Source of the DNA: Rhizobium sp. AC27/96
GTDB taxonomy: Bacteria > Pseudomonadota > Alphaproteobacteria > Rhizobiales > Rhizobiaceae
DNA: 64,000 nt
Direction of reading: 5' to 3'
Assembly: GCF_001692325.1 (NCBI RefSeq)
Contig: NZ_LXKN01000005.1
Location: forward strand, 62,001 to 126,000
The notes beneath the pieces were generated by a model, which had not been told where the DNA came from, did not search any database, and saw nothing but the letters and a program-made list of their open reading frames with translations. This document shows positions 37,784-46,645 of the stretch, piece after piece (position 1 is the stretch's first letter; each line of letters opens with the position of its first letter). A program made the position numbers and the translations under genes.

Positions 37784-39295
37784 TTATGCGTGGACGTGGC
37801 TCTCGGCGACGTAACCGTCAAGCGCGGCTGCTTCTTCCTTCGAAAGGTAAAGGCCCTTCTTGGAGCGGCGCCAAAGAATGTCGGCGGCCGTATAGGCCCA
37901 TTCATGTTCCATCAGATAGCGCACCTCCGCCTCGTATAGATCGCTGCCGAAGCAACGGCCGAGATCGGCTGTTGTCTTTGCGTCGGCAAGGATCATGCTG
38001 GCGCGGGTGCCGTAGCGGCGCACCAGCCGGCGGGCGTGCGCGTCGGCAAGGAAGGGGTAGCGTGACTTCAACTTGGTGACTTCGGCCTCGTAGCCGCGAG
38101 CGGGGAAGTCACCGCCTGGCAGCGAGCTGTTGGCCGTCCAGGGCGTGCCCTTGAGGCCAATGGCTTCACCGATCTTCTCCAGTGCATGCTCGCCCAGGCG
38201 GCGATAGGTGGTCAGCTTGCCGCCGAAGACGTTGAGCAGCGGTGCCTGGCCTTCCTCGCCTTCGATCTTCAGAACATAGTCGCGCGTTGCTTCCTGTGCT
38301 TTCGAGGCGCCGTCGTCGTAAAGCGGGCGCACGGCGGAGTAGGTCCAGACGATATCCTCCGGCCGCACCGGCTCCTTGAAATATTCGCTGGCCGCATTGC
38401 AGAGATAGACTGTTTCCTCTTCGCTGATCTTCACATCCTTCGGATCGTTGTTGTAGTCGCGGTCCGTGGTGCCGATCAGGGTGAAATCCTGCTCGTAGGG
38501 AATGGCGAAGATGATGCGGTTGTCCGGATTCTGGAAGAAATAGGCGCGCGGATCGTCGAACTTCTTGCGCACGATGATGTGGCTACCCTGGACGAGGCGG
38601 ACATTGTGCACCTGGTTCTTGCCGAAAGTGTCGGAGAGAACGTGATCGACCCACGGCCCCGCAGCGTTGACCAGCATGCGCGACTGGAAGACGCGTTTCT
38701 CGCCGGTAATCGTGTTTTCCGTTTCGATTGACCAGCCCGCGCCTTCGCGACGCGCCGAGATCACCTTCGTACGCGGCATGATCGTCGCGCCGCGGTCGGC
38801 CGCGTCGCGGGCGTTCAGCACCACCATGCGGGCATCGTCCACCCAGCCGTCCGAATATTCGAAGGCTTTGGTGAAGAGCGCCTTCAGCGGCTTGCCGGCC
38901 GGATCCTTCTTCATGTCGAGCGTTGCCGTTGGCGGCAGCAGCTTGCGTCCGCCGAGATGATCGTAAAGGAAGAGCCCGAGGCGGATGAGCCAGGCTGGCC
39001 GGATACCGCCCTTGTGGTAGGGCAGGACGAAGCGCATCGGCCAGATGATGTGCGGCGCCATCGCCCAGAGCACTTCGCGCTCCATCAGGGATTCGCGCAC
39101 CAGACGAAATTCGTAATGTTCGAGATAGCGCAGGCCGCCATGGATGAGCTTGGTGGCGCCGGAGGATGTGCCTGAGGCGAAGTCGTTCATCTCGGCAAGG
39201 GCGACCTTATAGCCGCGCCCCGTGGCGTCACGGGCGATGCCGCATCCATTGATGCCGCCACCGATAACGAAAATATCGTAGATCTGCTCGCTCAC
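37784..39295 (-). CDS. glpD: Glycerol-3-phosphate dehydrogenase (aerobic, FAD)
   Basis: A protein of about 503 residues that oxidises glycerol-3-phosphate to dihydroxyacetone phosphate and feeds electrons to the quinone pool at the inner membrane. The FAD motif is FVIGGGINGCGIARDATGRG at the N-terminus, followed by SGTSSGATKLIHGGLRYLE. The C-terminal helical domain contains GGKLTTYRRLGEHAL. I choose the GTG at 39295 (MSEQIYD), which has GGAGAAG upstream; the frame extends eight codons further. It is transcribed after glpR, with its own promoter in the 115-base gap. Confidence 0.95.
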   Translation of the reverse strand: MSEQIYDIFVIGGGINGCGIARDATGRGYKVALAEMNDFASGTSSGATKLIHGGLRYLEHYEFRLVRESLMEREVLWAMAPHIIWPMRFVLPYHKGGIRPAWLIRLGLFLYDHLGGRKLLPPTATLDMKKDPAGKPLKALFTKAFEYSDGWVDDARMVVLNARDAADRGATIMPRTKVISARREGAGWSIETENTITGEKRVFQSRMLVNAAGPWVDHVLSDTFGKNQVHNVRLVQGSHIIVRKKFDDPRAYFFQNPDNRIIFAIPYEQDFTLIGTTDRDYNNDPKDVKISEEETVYLCNAASEYFKEPVRPEDIVWTYSAVRPLYDDGASKAQEATRDYVLKIEGEEGQAPLLNVFGGKLTTYRRLGEHALEKIGEAIGLKGTPWTANSSLPGGDFPARGYEAEVTKLKSRYPFLADAHARRLVRRYGTRASMILADAKTTADLGRCFGSDLYEAEVRYLMEHEWAYTAADILWRRSKKGLYLSKEEAAALDGYVAESHVHA

Positions 39296-39351
39296 CCGCT
39301 TCTCCGCAAAGGTACGCAATCTCGTGAAGACGAAAAATCGAAAATCAACCT

Positions 39352-39380
39352 ATCTAAAGTGAAATAGATACGAATGTCAA
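39352..39380 (-). promoter_or_regulatory. Sigma-70-type promoter of glpD
   Basis: On the minus strand TTGACA (39375-39380) and TTAGAT (39352-39357) are separated by 17 bases, with the glpD GTG about 57 bases downstream. AT-rich sequence with AACGAACGTTTCG lies just upstream and could hold GlpR sites, but I cannot define them. Confidence 0.65.
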
Positions 39381-39410
39381 ACGAACGTTTCGCGACGGAA
39401 AGCGTGCCGA

Positions 39411-40184
39411 TCAGGCTGATCGGCGGGAGGTTTCCACCAGGCGAACGTCATGCTCCGACGCGATGGTGCGCACGGATTCAATACTGCATTCATCGGTGAC
39501 AAAGGTATGAACCTGCGACAGATGGCCGATCCTCACCGGCGCGGTGCGCTCGAACTTGGTGCTGTCGGCCACGAGAATGACATGCCGGGCATTGGCGATG
39601 ATGGCCTGCGCCACTTTCACTTCGCGGAAATCGAAATCCAGAAGCGCGCCATCCGCATCGATTGCGGATGCGCCGATGACGGCATAATCGACCTTGAACT
39701 GCCTGATGAAATCGACGGCCGCCTCACCGACGATGCCGCCATCCGAACCGCGCACGACACCGCCGGCAATGACGACCTCGATCGTGGGGAAGATGCGCAA
39801 CTTGTTGGCAACGTTGATATTGTTGGTGATCACCATCAGCTCGTGGTGACCGAGAAGCGCCTCGCCGACAGCCTCCGTCGTCGTGCCGATATTGATGAAA
39901 AGCGAGCTGTTGCTGGGAATAAGGCCAGCGGCTGCGCGGCCGATCGCCTGCTTTTCGAGCGCGGCGATCGAGCGGCGCGCCTCATATTTCACGTTTTCGG
40001 TTCCGCCGGGGAAGATCGCGCCGCCATGTACGCGAGACAGTACGCGGCCGTCGCAAAGGTCGTTGAGATCCTTGCGGATGGTTTGCGGCGTGACTGAAAA
40101 GCGCTGCGCCAGCTCCTCCACCAGCACGCGCCCCTCCGCCTTGGCGATTTCGAGAATCTCGGTCTGGCGTCCGGATAGGAACAT
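39411..40184 (-). CDS. glpR: DeoR family regulator of glycerol-3-phosphate metabolism
   Basis: A 257-residue DeoR-type repressor. The N-terminal HTH reads RQTEILEIAKAEGRVLVEELAQ with TPQTIRKDLNDL, followed by the DeoR sensor domain containing SLFINIGTTTEAV and the phosphosugar-binding MVITNNINVA and GGVVRGSDGG. Its place directly upstream of glpD on the same strand identifies it as GlpR, which should be released by glycerol-3-phosphate. GGGAGC precedes the ATG. Confidence 0.9.
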   Translation of the reverse strand: MFLSGRQTEILEIAKAEGRVLVEELAQRFSVTPQTIRKDLNDLCDGRVLSRVHGGAIFPGGTENVKYEARRSIAALEKQAIGRAAAGLIPSNSSLFINIGTTTEAVGEALLGHHELMVITNNINVANKLRIFPTIEVVIAGGVVRGSDGGIVGEAAVDFIRQFKVDYAVIGASAIDADGALLDFDFREVKVAQAIIANARHVILVADSTKFERTAPVRIGHLSQVHTFVTDECSIESVRTIASEHDVRLVETSRRSA

Positions 40185-40280
40185 GGTTTTCGCTCCCTTT
40201 CTTTCGTTTTTTCGTCATCATATGGTAAAGTGAAAATTCCGCAATTACCGGCGCGCGGATTGTATCGTTGGGAGATCAAG

Positions 40281-41051
40281 GTGTTTCATCCGAAGCTATT
40301 CGAAAATCGCAATGTCGTGGTCACCGGCGCCGGTCGTGGCATCGGACTGGAAGTGGCCAGGCAGTTTCTTGATTGCGGTGCCCGTGTCCTCGTTCATGTC
40401 GGTCGCGATGCGGATCGGGAATTGCCGGATTTCCTGATGGAGGCGGAATCAGACCGCCGCGCTTTTCTCATTGCCGGTGATTTTTCCAGCGGTCACGGCA
40501 CGCGGGATTTCGTCGGTGCAGCCGGCGAGCGTTTCGATCGCGTCGATGTCCTGGTGAACAATGCCGGTACCATGGTCGGCCGTTTTCCCGCTGGCGAATT
40601 GACGGACGAGCAATATGACAGCATCGTTCATCTCAACCAGACCTCCGTCATGGAGGTGACCAGGGGATTGCTGCCGCTGCTGCGGGCAGCAGGGCAGGCG
40701 GCCGTCATCAACACCGTGTCGATCTCGGCCCTCACCGGTGGGAGCCCCGGATCCGCGATTTATTCGGCATCCAAGGCCTTTGTTGCAACCTATTCGAAAG
40801 CACTGGCCCGCGAGCTTGCGCCAGCGGGGATTCGGGTGAACTGCGTCTCGCCGGGCACGATATCAACGGATTTCCATGAGCGTTATTCATCCAGGGAGAA
40901 GCTGGAACAGACGCGCAAGTCCATTCCGCTTCAGCGCCTGGGTACACCGGAAGATTGTGCTCCGGCCTATCTTTTCCTCGCCGCGCCCGCACTCTCCGGT
41001 TACATCACCGGCCAGGTGATCGAGATCAATGGCGGTCAGCTTATCTGCTGA
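40281..41051 (+). CDS. SDR family oxidoreductase
   Basis: A short-chain dehydrogenase of about 256 residues. The dinucleotide motif is VTGAGRGIG, with NNAG at about 94, the catalytic Ser in NTVSISAL, and the Tyr/Lys pair in YSASKAF. The C-terminus (ITGQVIEINGGQ) is complete. I take the GTG at 40281 (MFHPKLFENR), with GGGAG eight bases upstream; the open frame runs back to 40230. It is divergent from glpR, but a functional link to glycerol metabolism is unsupported. Confidence 0.9.
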   Translation: MFHPKLFENRNVVVTGAGRGIGLEVARQFLDCGARVLVHVGRDADRELPDFLMEAESDRRAFLIAGDFSSGHGTRDFVGAAGERFDRVDVLVNNAGTMVGRFPAGELTDEQYDSIVHLNQTSVMEVTRGLLPLLRAAGQAAVINTVSISALTGGSPGSAIYSASKAFVATYSKALARELAPAGIRVNCVSPGTISTDFHERYSSREKLEQTRKSIPLQRLGTPEDCAPAYLFLAAPALSGYITGQVIEINGGQLIC

Positions 41052-41153
41052 AAAATCGGACCTTTTTTGGTTCGCATGTCTTTTTTGAATCAGCTTATGG
41101 TTAGATAATATTATAAGCATACCTCTATACGAATTCTCACCAGAGGCTGTAAT

Positions 41154-41492
41154 ATGTCGTCGTCTCCACCGCAGGGCGGTGCCGCTGAACATAATATCGG
41201 GGAAGTTACAGAGAAGGCGCGAAAGGCAAGCGCTTTGCTGAAGGCGCTTTCGCACGAAACCCGGCTAGCTATTTTATTCATGCTCGCCAAGCGCGAGAAA
41301 ACCGTGATGGAGCTTGAAGCGCTTCTCGATCTGCCGCAGGCGGTGGTTTCGCAGCATCTGGCACGTCTCCGTCTCGACAAGCTCGTCGATACGCGTCGCG
41401 AGGGACGACTCATTCACTACGCCGTCGCGCGCTCTGAACTTTGCGCCGTGGTTGATTCGCTGCAGGAAGCCTTCGGCCAACGCGATTGCTGA
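41154..41492 (+). CDS. ArsR/SmtB family transcriptional regulator
   Basis: A 112-residue winged-helix repressor. LLKALSHETRLAILFMLAK and the recognition helix region LPQAVVSQHLARLRLDKLV fit the ArsR family. The only cysteines are in ELCAVV and the C-terminal DC, with no CxC metal site in the recognition helix, so it is probably not a classical arsenite sensor. The upstream AT-rich segment near 41100-41125 contains ATAATATTAT and may be its operator. Its target is unknown. Confidence 0.88.
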   Translation: MSSSPPQGGAAEHNIGEVTEKARKASALLKALSHETRLAILFMLAKREKTVMELEALLDLPQAVVSQHLARLRLDKLVDTRREGRLIHYAVARSELCAVVDSLQEAFGQRDC

Positions 41493-41574
41493 TCGCTGCC
41501 CCGTTTTGGCCTTCAATTCATCATCGAATGGTCAACTGCCTGACATGACAGTGTTAAGCGGGAGCGCTAATTCA

Positions 41575-41594
41575 CCTTCGTTCGTCGAAGGAGG
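41575..41594 (+). promoter_or_regulatory. Hairpin overlapping the ribosome binding site
   Basis: CCTTCG (41575-41580) pairs with CGAAGG (41586-41591) around TTCGT. The right arm covers the first three bases of the strong Shine-Dalgarno AGGAGG (41589-41594) of the 71-residue gene. It could modulate translation, for example by temperature, but the stem is short. Confidence 0.45.
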
Positions 41595-41600
41595 ATAGCT

Positions 41601-41816
41601 ATGCAGAACAATGAAATGACGATGTCGGAAGCTCTGCGAGATCCGATGATCCGCCAAATGCTTCGTGCCGATCGCGTATCGTTGAGCGATTTTGCGAAGC
41701 TTCTGGAAAAGACGGCCCGTGCAAGACATGCAGCTGCCGGCGAACGGGATGCAATAGCACTCGCGCCGCACGTGTTCGTTGACGGCCCATGTGCCGGCCG
41801 CGAGATCGGCTACTGA
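41601..41816 (+). CDS. Small protein of unknown function
   Basis: A 71-residue protein with the very strong ribosome binding site AAGGAGGAT seven bases upstream of the ATG. The sequence is mostly helical: MSEALRDPMIRQMLRADRVS, then DFAKLLEKTARAR, and a loop containing the only cysteine (GPCAG). There is no signal peptide or membrane segment. DPMIRQMLRADxxS resembles small conserved rhizobial proteins, but I cannot name a family. It follows the ArsR gene by 108 bases and may be an unrelated unit. Confidence 0.7.
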   Translation: MQNNEMTMSEALRDPMIRQMLRADRVSLSDFAKLLEKTARARHAAAGERDAIALAPHVFVDGPCAGREIGY

Positions 41817-41937
41817 AAACCCACCCAGTGACGCTACCGCAGGCGAAATGATTGCGGTAGCGGCAGAGATGCGAGCCGGCCAGGATTGTGTGAAACGGTC
41901 TTGGCCATTTTAGTTCGTGCTTCCAAGCGCCTTGCGG

Positions 41938-42423
41938 CTATGTAGCCGGCGGTTCCTCGTTCAGTGCATCGGCAAATTTTCGCATGAGCCTCACAAGCTC
42001 GTCGATGTCATTGACGTCCCAAGCTCCGAAGATGGAGCTGGCGATCCTGTCACGGGCCGCGTCCACCGCGTCCGTCATCAGCTTTCCCTTCGGCGCGATA
42101 ACCGCCTCACGCACCCGCCGGTCCGTGGCGCCGGCCTGTCGCGCCACGAGCTCGAGACTTTCGAGCTTTGCGACCTGACGGCTGACGGTTGTATAGTCGC
42201 GGCCAATGCGATCCGCGAGCTCGACGACGCCGATCGGGCCGAAGCGCTCGATCGAGACCAGCAGCGGAAAAAGCGCCCGTTCGAGCGGAATTCCGGCTTC
42301 CTTGATCAGGATTTCGTCGCGCTGCGGCCGGTTCATGACGCTGACAATATCCAGCACCGACGCATGCAGTTTCCGAAATTGCAGCCGTATATGTGTATTT
42401 TGCACATTATTTCTTGACGTCAT
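41938..42423 (-). CDS. MarR family transcriptional regulator
   Basis: A 161-residue MarR regulator with the central winged HTH GPIGVVELADRIGRDYTTVSRQVAKLE followed by a DRR-containing wing (GATDRRVREA). The start is the ATG at 42423, preceded by GGGAG; the open frame extends further upstream but into the intergenic operator. It is divergent from the quinone-oxidoreductase-like gene at 42487, which it probably represses. Confidence 0.92.
   Translation of the reverse strand: MTSRNNVQNTHIRLQFRKLHASVLDIVSVMNRPQRDEILIKEAGIPLERALFPLLVSIERFGPIGVVELADRIGRDYTTVSRQVAKLESLELVARQAGATDRRVREAVIAPKGKLMTDAVDAARDRIASSIFGAWDVNDIDELVRLMRKFADALNEEPPAT
42393..42405. promoter_or_regulatory. MarR operator candidate, site 1 (inside marR 5' end)
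   Basis: GTGTATTTTGCAC matches the perfect site at 42442-42454 in its outer bases (GTG-AT-T-GCAC). It lies within the first codons of the MarR gene. The two centres are 49 bases apart, about five helical turns. Confidence 0.55.
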
Positions 42424-42441
42424 GGTCGATCTCCCATATGA

Positions 42442-42454
42442 GTGCATTATGCAC
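42442..42454. promoter_or_regulatory. MarR operator candidate, site 2 (perfect palindrome)
   Basis: GTGCAT-T-ATGCAC is a perfect 13-base palindrome midway between the divergent starts at 42423 and 42487, extended by AT-rich flanks on the right (ATAATT). It fits a MarR dimer site overlapping both promoters. Confidence 0.7.
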
Positions 42455-42486
42455 ATAATTTGGATGATCAAAAAGGAAAATATGCG

Positions 42487-43452
42487 ATGAAAGCTGCAAT
42501 TGTATGGGATGCCGGGCGCGTGCCCGTCTTTGGTGATTTCGAGACACCGGTCGCTGATGGAGACGAGAAACTTGTCTCCGTCAGCACTGCCGCCATCAGC
42601 CAAGTCGTCAAGAGCCGGGCATCGGGCAAGCACTACAGCTCCGGCAATCAATTTCCCTTCATCGTCGGGATCGATGGTGTGGGGAGGCTTAATGATGGCC
42701 AGCGGGTCTATTTCGTCCTGCCAAAGGCGCCTTATGGCAGCATGGCCGAAATTGCCGCGGCTCGGTCTGGACACCTTATTGAATTGCCTGACGATCTCGA
42801 CGATGTCACGGCGGCCGCTATCGCCAATCCCGGCGTGTCGTCATGGGCGGCCTATCACGAGCGGGCAAAGCTCAGATCCGGCGAGACCGTTCTGATCAAC
42901 GGCGCAACCGGGACCTCGGGGCGGCTGGCCGTTCAGATTGCCAAATATCTGGGAGCGGGCAAGGTCATTGCGACGGGACGCAATCCCGACAGCCTCGAGG
43001 CGCTGGAAGGGCTTGGCGCGGATGTGATCATTCCGCTGGTCCAGGATAAAGCGACGCTGGAAGAGGCCTTCAAGGAGCAGTTCGCTGCAGGTGTCGATGT
43101 CGTCATCGATTATCTCTGGGGTGAAAGCGCCGAAAGCCTTCTCCTTGCCGCCGCCAAGGCCGGCAAGGATGCGGTACCGATCCGCTATGTCCAGGTCGGT
43201 GCGATCAGTGGTGGGGATATAAGCCTGCCGAGTGCCGTGCTGCGGTCGTCGGCCATCACGCTGATGGGCAGCGGTATCGGAAGCATCTCTCTCGACCGCT
43301 TCGTCAACGCGACCGCCGGGCTGCTCCGGGCAACAGTGCCGGGCAACTTCCAGATTGCTTCCAAGACGGTTCCGCTCTCCGACGTCGAAAAGGCCTGGCC
43401 GCTTGATGACAGCAATCGGCGCACCGTCTTCAAGATCGGCGACGGCGCGTGA
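42487..43452 (+). CDS. Medium-chain dehydrogenase/quinone oxidoreductase family protein
   Basis: A zinc-independent MDR-family protein of about 321 residues. The cofactor-binding segment is LINGATGTSGRLAVQIAKYLGA with the AxGxxGxxxxQ-type glycine loop, followed by ATGRNPDSLEAL for NADPH. There are no zinc-ligand cysteines, so quinone or enone reduction is likely. AAGGAAAA precedes the ATG. Control by the divergent MarR regulator suggests a response to an electrophilic or phenolic compound. Confidence 0.88.
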   Translation: MKAAIVWDAGRVPVFGDFETPVADGDEKLVSVSTAAISQVVKSRASGKHYSSGNQFPFIVGIDGVGRLNDGQRVYFVLPKAPYGSMAEIAAARSGHLIELPDDLDDVTAAAIANPGVSSWAAYHERAKLRSGETVLINGATGTSGRLAVQIAKYLGAGKVIATGRNPDSLEALEGLGADVIIPLVQDKATLEEAFKEQFAAGVDVVIDYLWGESAESLLLAAAKAGKDAVPIRYVQVGAISGGDISLPSAVLRSSAITLMGSGIGSISLDRFVNATAGLLRATVPGNFQIASKTVPLSDVEKAWPLDDSNRRTVFKIGDGA

Positions 43453-43551
43453 TTGCCAACGGAGCACGGTGATCCGCCATCTGCCGTGCTCTTCTTTCCT
43501 GTGTTGCGCTCGCGACCCAGCCCATTTAACTGTCTCATTCGGGAGAGCTAA

Positions 43552-44445
43552 ATGATCGAAAAGCTGGAATTCTTCATCGCGCTTGCCAATCAGAAGCATT
43601 TTGGCCGTGCGGCCGAGGAATGCGGTGTGACGCAGCCGACCTTGTCGGCGGCGATCCGGCAGTTGGAAGATCAGCTCGGCGTCATGCTCGTCAGCCGCGG
43701 CTCGCGCTTTCAGGCGCTGACGCCGGAGGGGCAGCGCGTGCTGGAATGGGCGCGCCGCATCGTCGGTGATAGCCGCACCATGCGCGAGGAAATGCGGGCG
43801 GCGCGCAAAGGTCTTGCCGGTCATATGCGGATTGCGGCCATTCCAACGGCACTTGCCATGGTGCAGAAAATCACCACGCCTTTCCAGGAGAGGCACCCCG
43901 ACGTCACCTTCTCCATCTTATCGCGCAACTCGCTTCAGGTACTGAGCCTGCTCGAAAATCTCGAGATCGATGCCGGTATCACCTATCTTGAGAACGAACC
44001 ACTTGGGCGTGTCACCAGCGTGCCGCTTTATGCGGAGCGCTATCATCTAATCACGGCTGCTGGCAGCCCGTTTTCCGAGCGTGCAAGCGTCACCTGGAAG
44101 GAGATCGGCGATCTTCGGCTTTGTCTATTGACTGCCGACATGCAAAACCGCCGGATTATCAACCGACATCTTGCTGAAGCCGGCGCCACGGCCAAGCCGA
44201 CGCTCGAGTCTAATTCGATGATCGTGTTGTTTTCGCATGTCCAGACCGGGCGTTGGGCGAGCATCATGCCGAAGAATATCGCCGATTCCTTCGGTTTTCC
44301 GGTCGATATCCGCAAAATCCCGATCACGGAGCCGGATGCGGAGCATCTCGTCGGGCTGGTTGCCACGCATCGTGAGCCCTTCACGCCGCTCGTCTCCGCT
44401 TTGTTGCATGAGGCAAGATTACTCGCGGAAGCTGATAGGTCTTGA
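43552..44445 (+). CDS. LysR family regulator, probably of formate dehydrogenase
   Basis: A 297-residue LysR regulator. The HTH is FFIALANQKHFGRAAEECGVTQPTLSAAIRQLE, the sensor domain starts near residue 90, and it ends EARLLAEADRS. It lies directly upstream of fdsG on the same strand. In other proteobacteria fds operons have an adjacent LysR regulator, often called FdsR, that responds to formate. The name is not certain here, so I leave the symbol empty. GGGAG precedes the ATG. Confidence 0.88.
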   Translation: MIEKLEFFIALANQKHFGRAAEECGVTQPTLSAAIRQLEDQLGVMLVSRGSRFQALTPEGQRVLEWARRIVGDSRTMREEMRAARKGLAGHMRIAAIPTALAMVQKITTPFQERHPDVTFSILSRNSLQVLSLLENLEIDAGITYLENEPLGRVTSVPLYAERYHLITAAGSPFSERASVTWKEIGDLRLCLLTADMQNRRIINRHLAEAGATAKPTLESNSMIVLFSHVQTGRWASIMPKNIADSFGFPVDIRKIPITEPDAEHLVGLVATHREPFTPLVSALLHEARLLAEADRS

Positions 44446-44460
44446 TAGAAATTTTCTATC
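44444..44460. promoter_or_regulatory. Palindromic T-N11-A site upstream of fdsG
   Basis: GATAGAAA-T-TTTCTATC is a perfect 17-base palindrome that overlaps the regulator's stop codon. Inside it, TAGAAATTTTCTA has the T-N11-A form of LysR operators. It lies about 150 bases before the fdsG start, where an activator would bind. The remaining gap to 44607 shows no gene. Confidence 0.6.
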
Positions 44461-44607
44461 GAGTGACGGGACTGCCTTATTGATCCTTTGCCTTCTCCCT
44501 GCGACCTTACTCGCAGGCGTGTCGATCGCGCGCCTCGGAGGAAATGCCGCATAAGTCTTTCTGAAATTGCCGCGGCGGTTTTCGGATTATGCGTGGGAGG
44601 TTTGTTT

Positions 44608-45087
44608 ATGAGTTTGAACCTGGGTGCGGGCGAGATTGCGACCCGTGCCGGCACCATCATCGATAGCATGAAATCGATGGAAGGGCCGCTTTTGCCGATC
44701 CTGCATGGGATTCAGGAGGAGTTTGGCTATGTGCCGCAGGATACGCTGCCGCTGATCGCCAAGGCATTGAACCTTTCGCGCGCCGAAGTGCACGGCGTCA
44801 TGACCTTCTATCACGACTATCGCGACCACCCCACGGGTCGCCATGTCCTGAAGCTCTGTCGTGCCGAAGCCTGTCAGTCGATGGGCGGCGATGAGGTTGC
44901 CGAGCGCGTCAAGCGCCTGCTGGGCATCGATTTTCATCAGACGACGCTGGATGGCAGCGTGACGCTGGAGCCGGTCTACTGTCTCGGGCTCTGTGCCTGC
45001 GCGCCGGCGGCCATGCTGGATGGCGAGCTCTATGGCCGGCTCGACGACGAGAGCGCCGACGACCTCGTGAAGGAGGCGCGTCAATGA
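44608..45087 (+). CDS. fdsG: NAD-dependent formate dehydrogenase gamma subunit
   Basis: A 159-residue NuoE-like subunit holding one [2Fe-2S] cluster with ligands C84, C89, C125 and C129 (CRAEAC and CLGLCA). It transfers electrons within the soluble FdsGBA complex. I choose the ATG at 44608, preceded by GTGGGAGG; the open frame extends to 44488. The end overlaps fdsB as ATGA. Confidence 0.95.
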   Translation: MSLNLGAGEIATRAGTIIDSMKSMEGPLLPILHGIQEEFGYVPQDTLPLIAKALNLSRAEVHGVMTFYHDYRDHPTGRHVLKLCRAEACQSMGGDEVAERVKRLLGIDFHQTTLDGSVTLEPVYCLGLCACAPAAMLDGELYGRLDDESADDLVKEARQ

Positions 45088-46640
45088 CCCTCACCATCTA
45101 TATCCCCCGTGATGCCGCCGCCCTCTCGCTTGGTGCGGAGAAGGTGGCGAAAGCCGTTGCACAAGAAGTTGCCAAACGCGGCCTCGATGCGCGCATCGTG
45201 CGCAATGGTTCGCGCGGCATGTTCTGGCTCGAGCCATTGGTCGAAGTCGAGATCGACGGCAAGCGTATCGGCTACGGACCGGTGAAGGCCAAGGATGTGC
45301 CAGCCCTTTTCGATGCCGGGCTCACGGAAGGTGGCGAGCATACGCTCTGTCTTGGGGAGGTTGAAAACCTCCCATTCCTTAGGGAACAGACACGCCTCAC
45401 CTTTGCCCGCTGCGGCATCACCGATCCTCTTTCCCTCACAGATTATGAAGCCCATGGCGGCCTCAAGGGGCTGCGCCGCGCCATCGGCATGGCAGCGGCC
45501 GATATCGTCAAGGACGTTACTGATTCCGGCCTGCGCGGCCGTGGCGGTGCTGGGTTCCCGACCGGCATCAAATGGAAGACGGTGCTCGATGCGCCGGGCG
45601 ACCGCAAATACATCGTCTGCAATGCCGACGAGGGCGATAGCGGCACGTTCGCCGACCGGATGATCATGGAAGGCGACCCCTTCGTGCTGATCGAGGGCAT
45701 GGCGATTGCGGGTCTGGCGACCGGGGCGACGAAGGGCTTTGTCTATACGCGTTCGGAATATCCGCATGCGATCACCGCGATGACCGCAGCTGTCGAGATC
45801 GCCCGTAAGGCCGGTATTCTCGGTGCCTCAGTTCTCGGTTCCGGCAAGGCATTCGACATGGAGATCCGTACCGGTGCGGGTGCCTATGTCTGCGGCGAGG
45901 AAACGGCGCTGCTCAACAGTCTGGAAGGCAAGCGCGGCATCGTGCGTGCCAAGCCGCCGCTGCCAGCGCATAAGGGCCTGTTCAACTGCCCGACAGTCAT
46001 CAACAACGTGATTTCGCTCGCCTCCGTGCCTGTGATCATGGACAAGGGAGCGGCTTTCTATCGCGATTTCGGCATGGGCCGTTCGCGCGGCACGATCCCG
46101 CTGCAGATCGCCGGCAATGTCAAATATGGTGGCCTTTACGAGACGGCCTTCGGCCTCTCGCTGGGTGATATCATCGACAAGATCGGTGGCGGCACGGCAA
46201 CCGGGCGGCCGGTGAAGGCCGTGCAGGTCGGTGGCCCGCTCGGTGCCTATTTCCCGCGCGCGCTGTTCGACACGCCGTTCGACTATGAATCCTTTGCGGC
46301 CAAGGACGGCCTGATCGGTCATGCCGGCATTGTCGTCTTCGATGACACGGCCGACATGCTGAAGCAGGCACGTTTCGCCATGGAGTTCTGCGCGGTCGAA
46401 AGCTGCGGCAAGTGCACGCCCTGCCGCATCGGCTCGACCCGCGGCGTCGAGACGGCGGACAAGATTGCTCGCGGCATCGAGCCCGAGAAGAACAGGGCGC
46501 TGCTTGCCGATCTCTGCAACACGATGAAGTTCGGCTCGCTCTGTGCGCTCGGCGGTTTCACGCCCTATCCCGTCACCAGCGCAATGACCCATTTTCCGGA
46601 GGATTTCTCTCCGGTTCCCTTGATTGAAGCGGCGGAGTAA
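45084..46640 (+). CDS. fdsB: NAD-dependent formate dehydrogenase beta subunit
   Basis: A 518-residue NuoF-like subunit that reduces NAD+. The N-terminal thioredoxin-like domain is followed by the FMN/NADH-binding GRGGAGFPTGIKW and CNADEGDSGTFADR. The [4Fe-4S] cluster ligands are in ESCGKCTPCRIGS and, near the C-terminus, in FGSLCALGGF. It is four bases overlapped with fdsG and five bases from fdsA, indicating one operon. Confidence 0.96.
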   Translation: MTLTIYIPRDAAALSLGAEKVAKAVAQEVAKRGLDARIVRNGSRGMFWLEPLVEVEIDGKRIGYGPVKAKDVPALFDAGLTEGGEHTLCLGEVENLPFLREQTRLTFARCGITDPLSLTDYEAHGGLKGLRRAIGMAAADIVKDVTDSGLRGRGGAGFPTGIKWKTVLDAPGDRKYIVCNADEGDSGTFADRMIMEGDPFVLIEGMAIAGLATGATKGFVYTRSEYPHAITAMTAAVEIARKAGILGASVLGSGKAFDMEIRTGAGAYVCGEETALLNSLEGKRGIVRAKPPLPAHKGLFNCPTVINNVISLASVPVIMDKGAAFYRDFGMGRSRGTIPLQIAGNVKYGGLYETAFGLSLGDIIDKIGGGTATGRPVKAVQVGGPLGAYFPRALFDTPFDYESFAAKDGLIGHAGIVVFDDTADMLKQARFAMEFCAVESCGKCTPCRIGSTRGVETADKIARGIEPEKNRALLADLCNTMKFGSLCALGGFTPYPVTSAMTHFPEDFSPVPLIEAAE

Positions 46641-46645
46641 GACCC

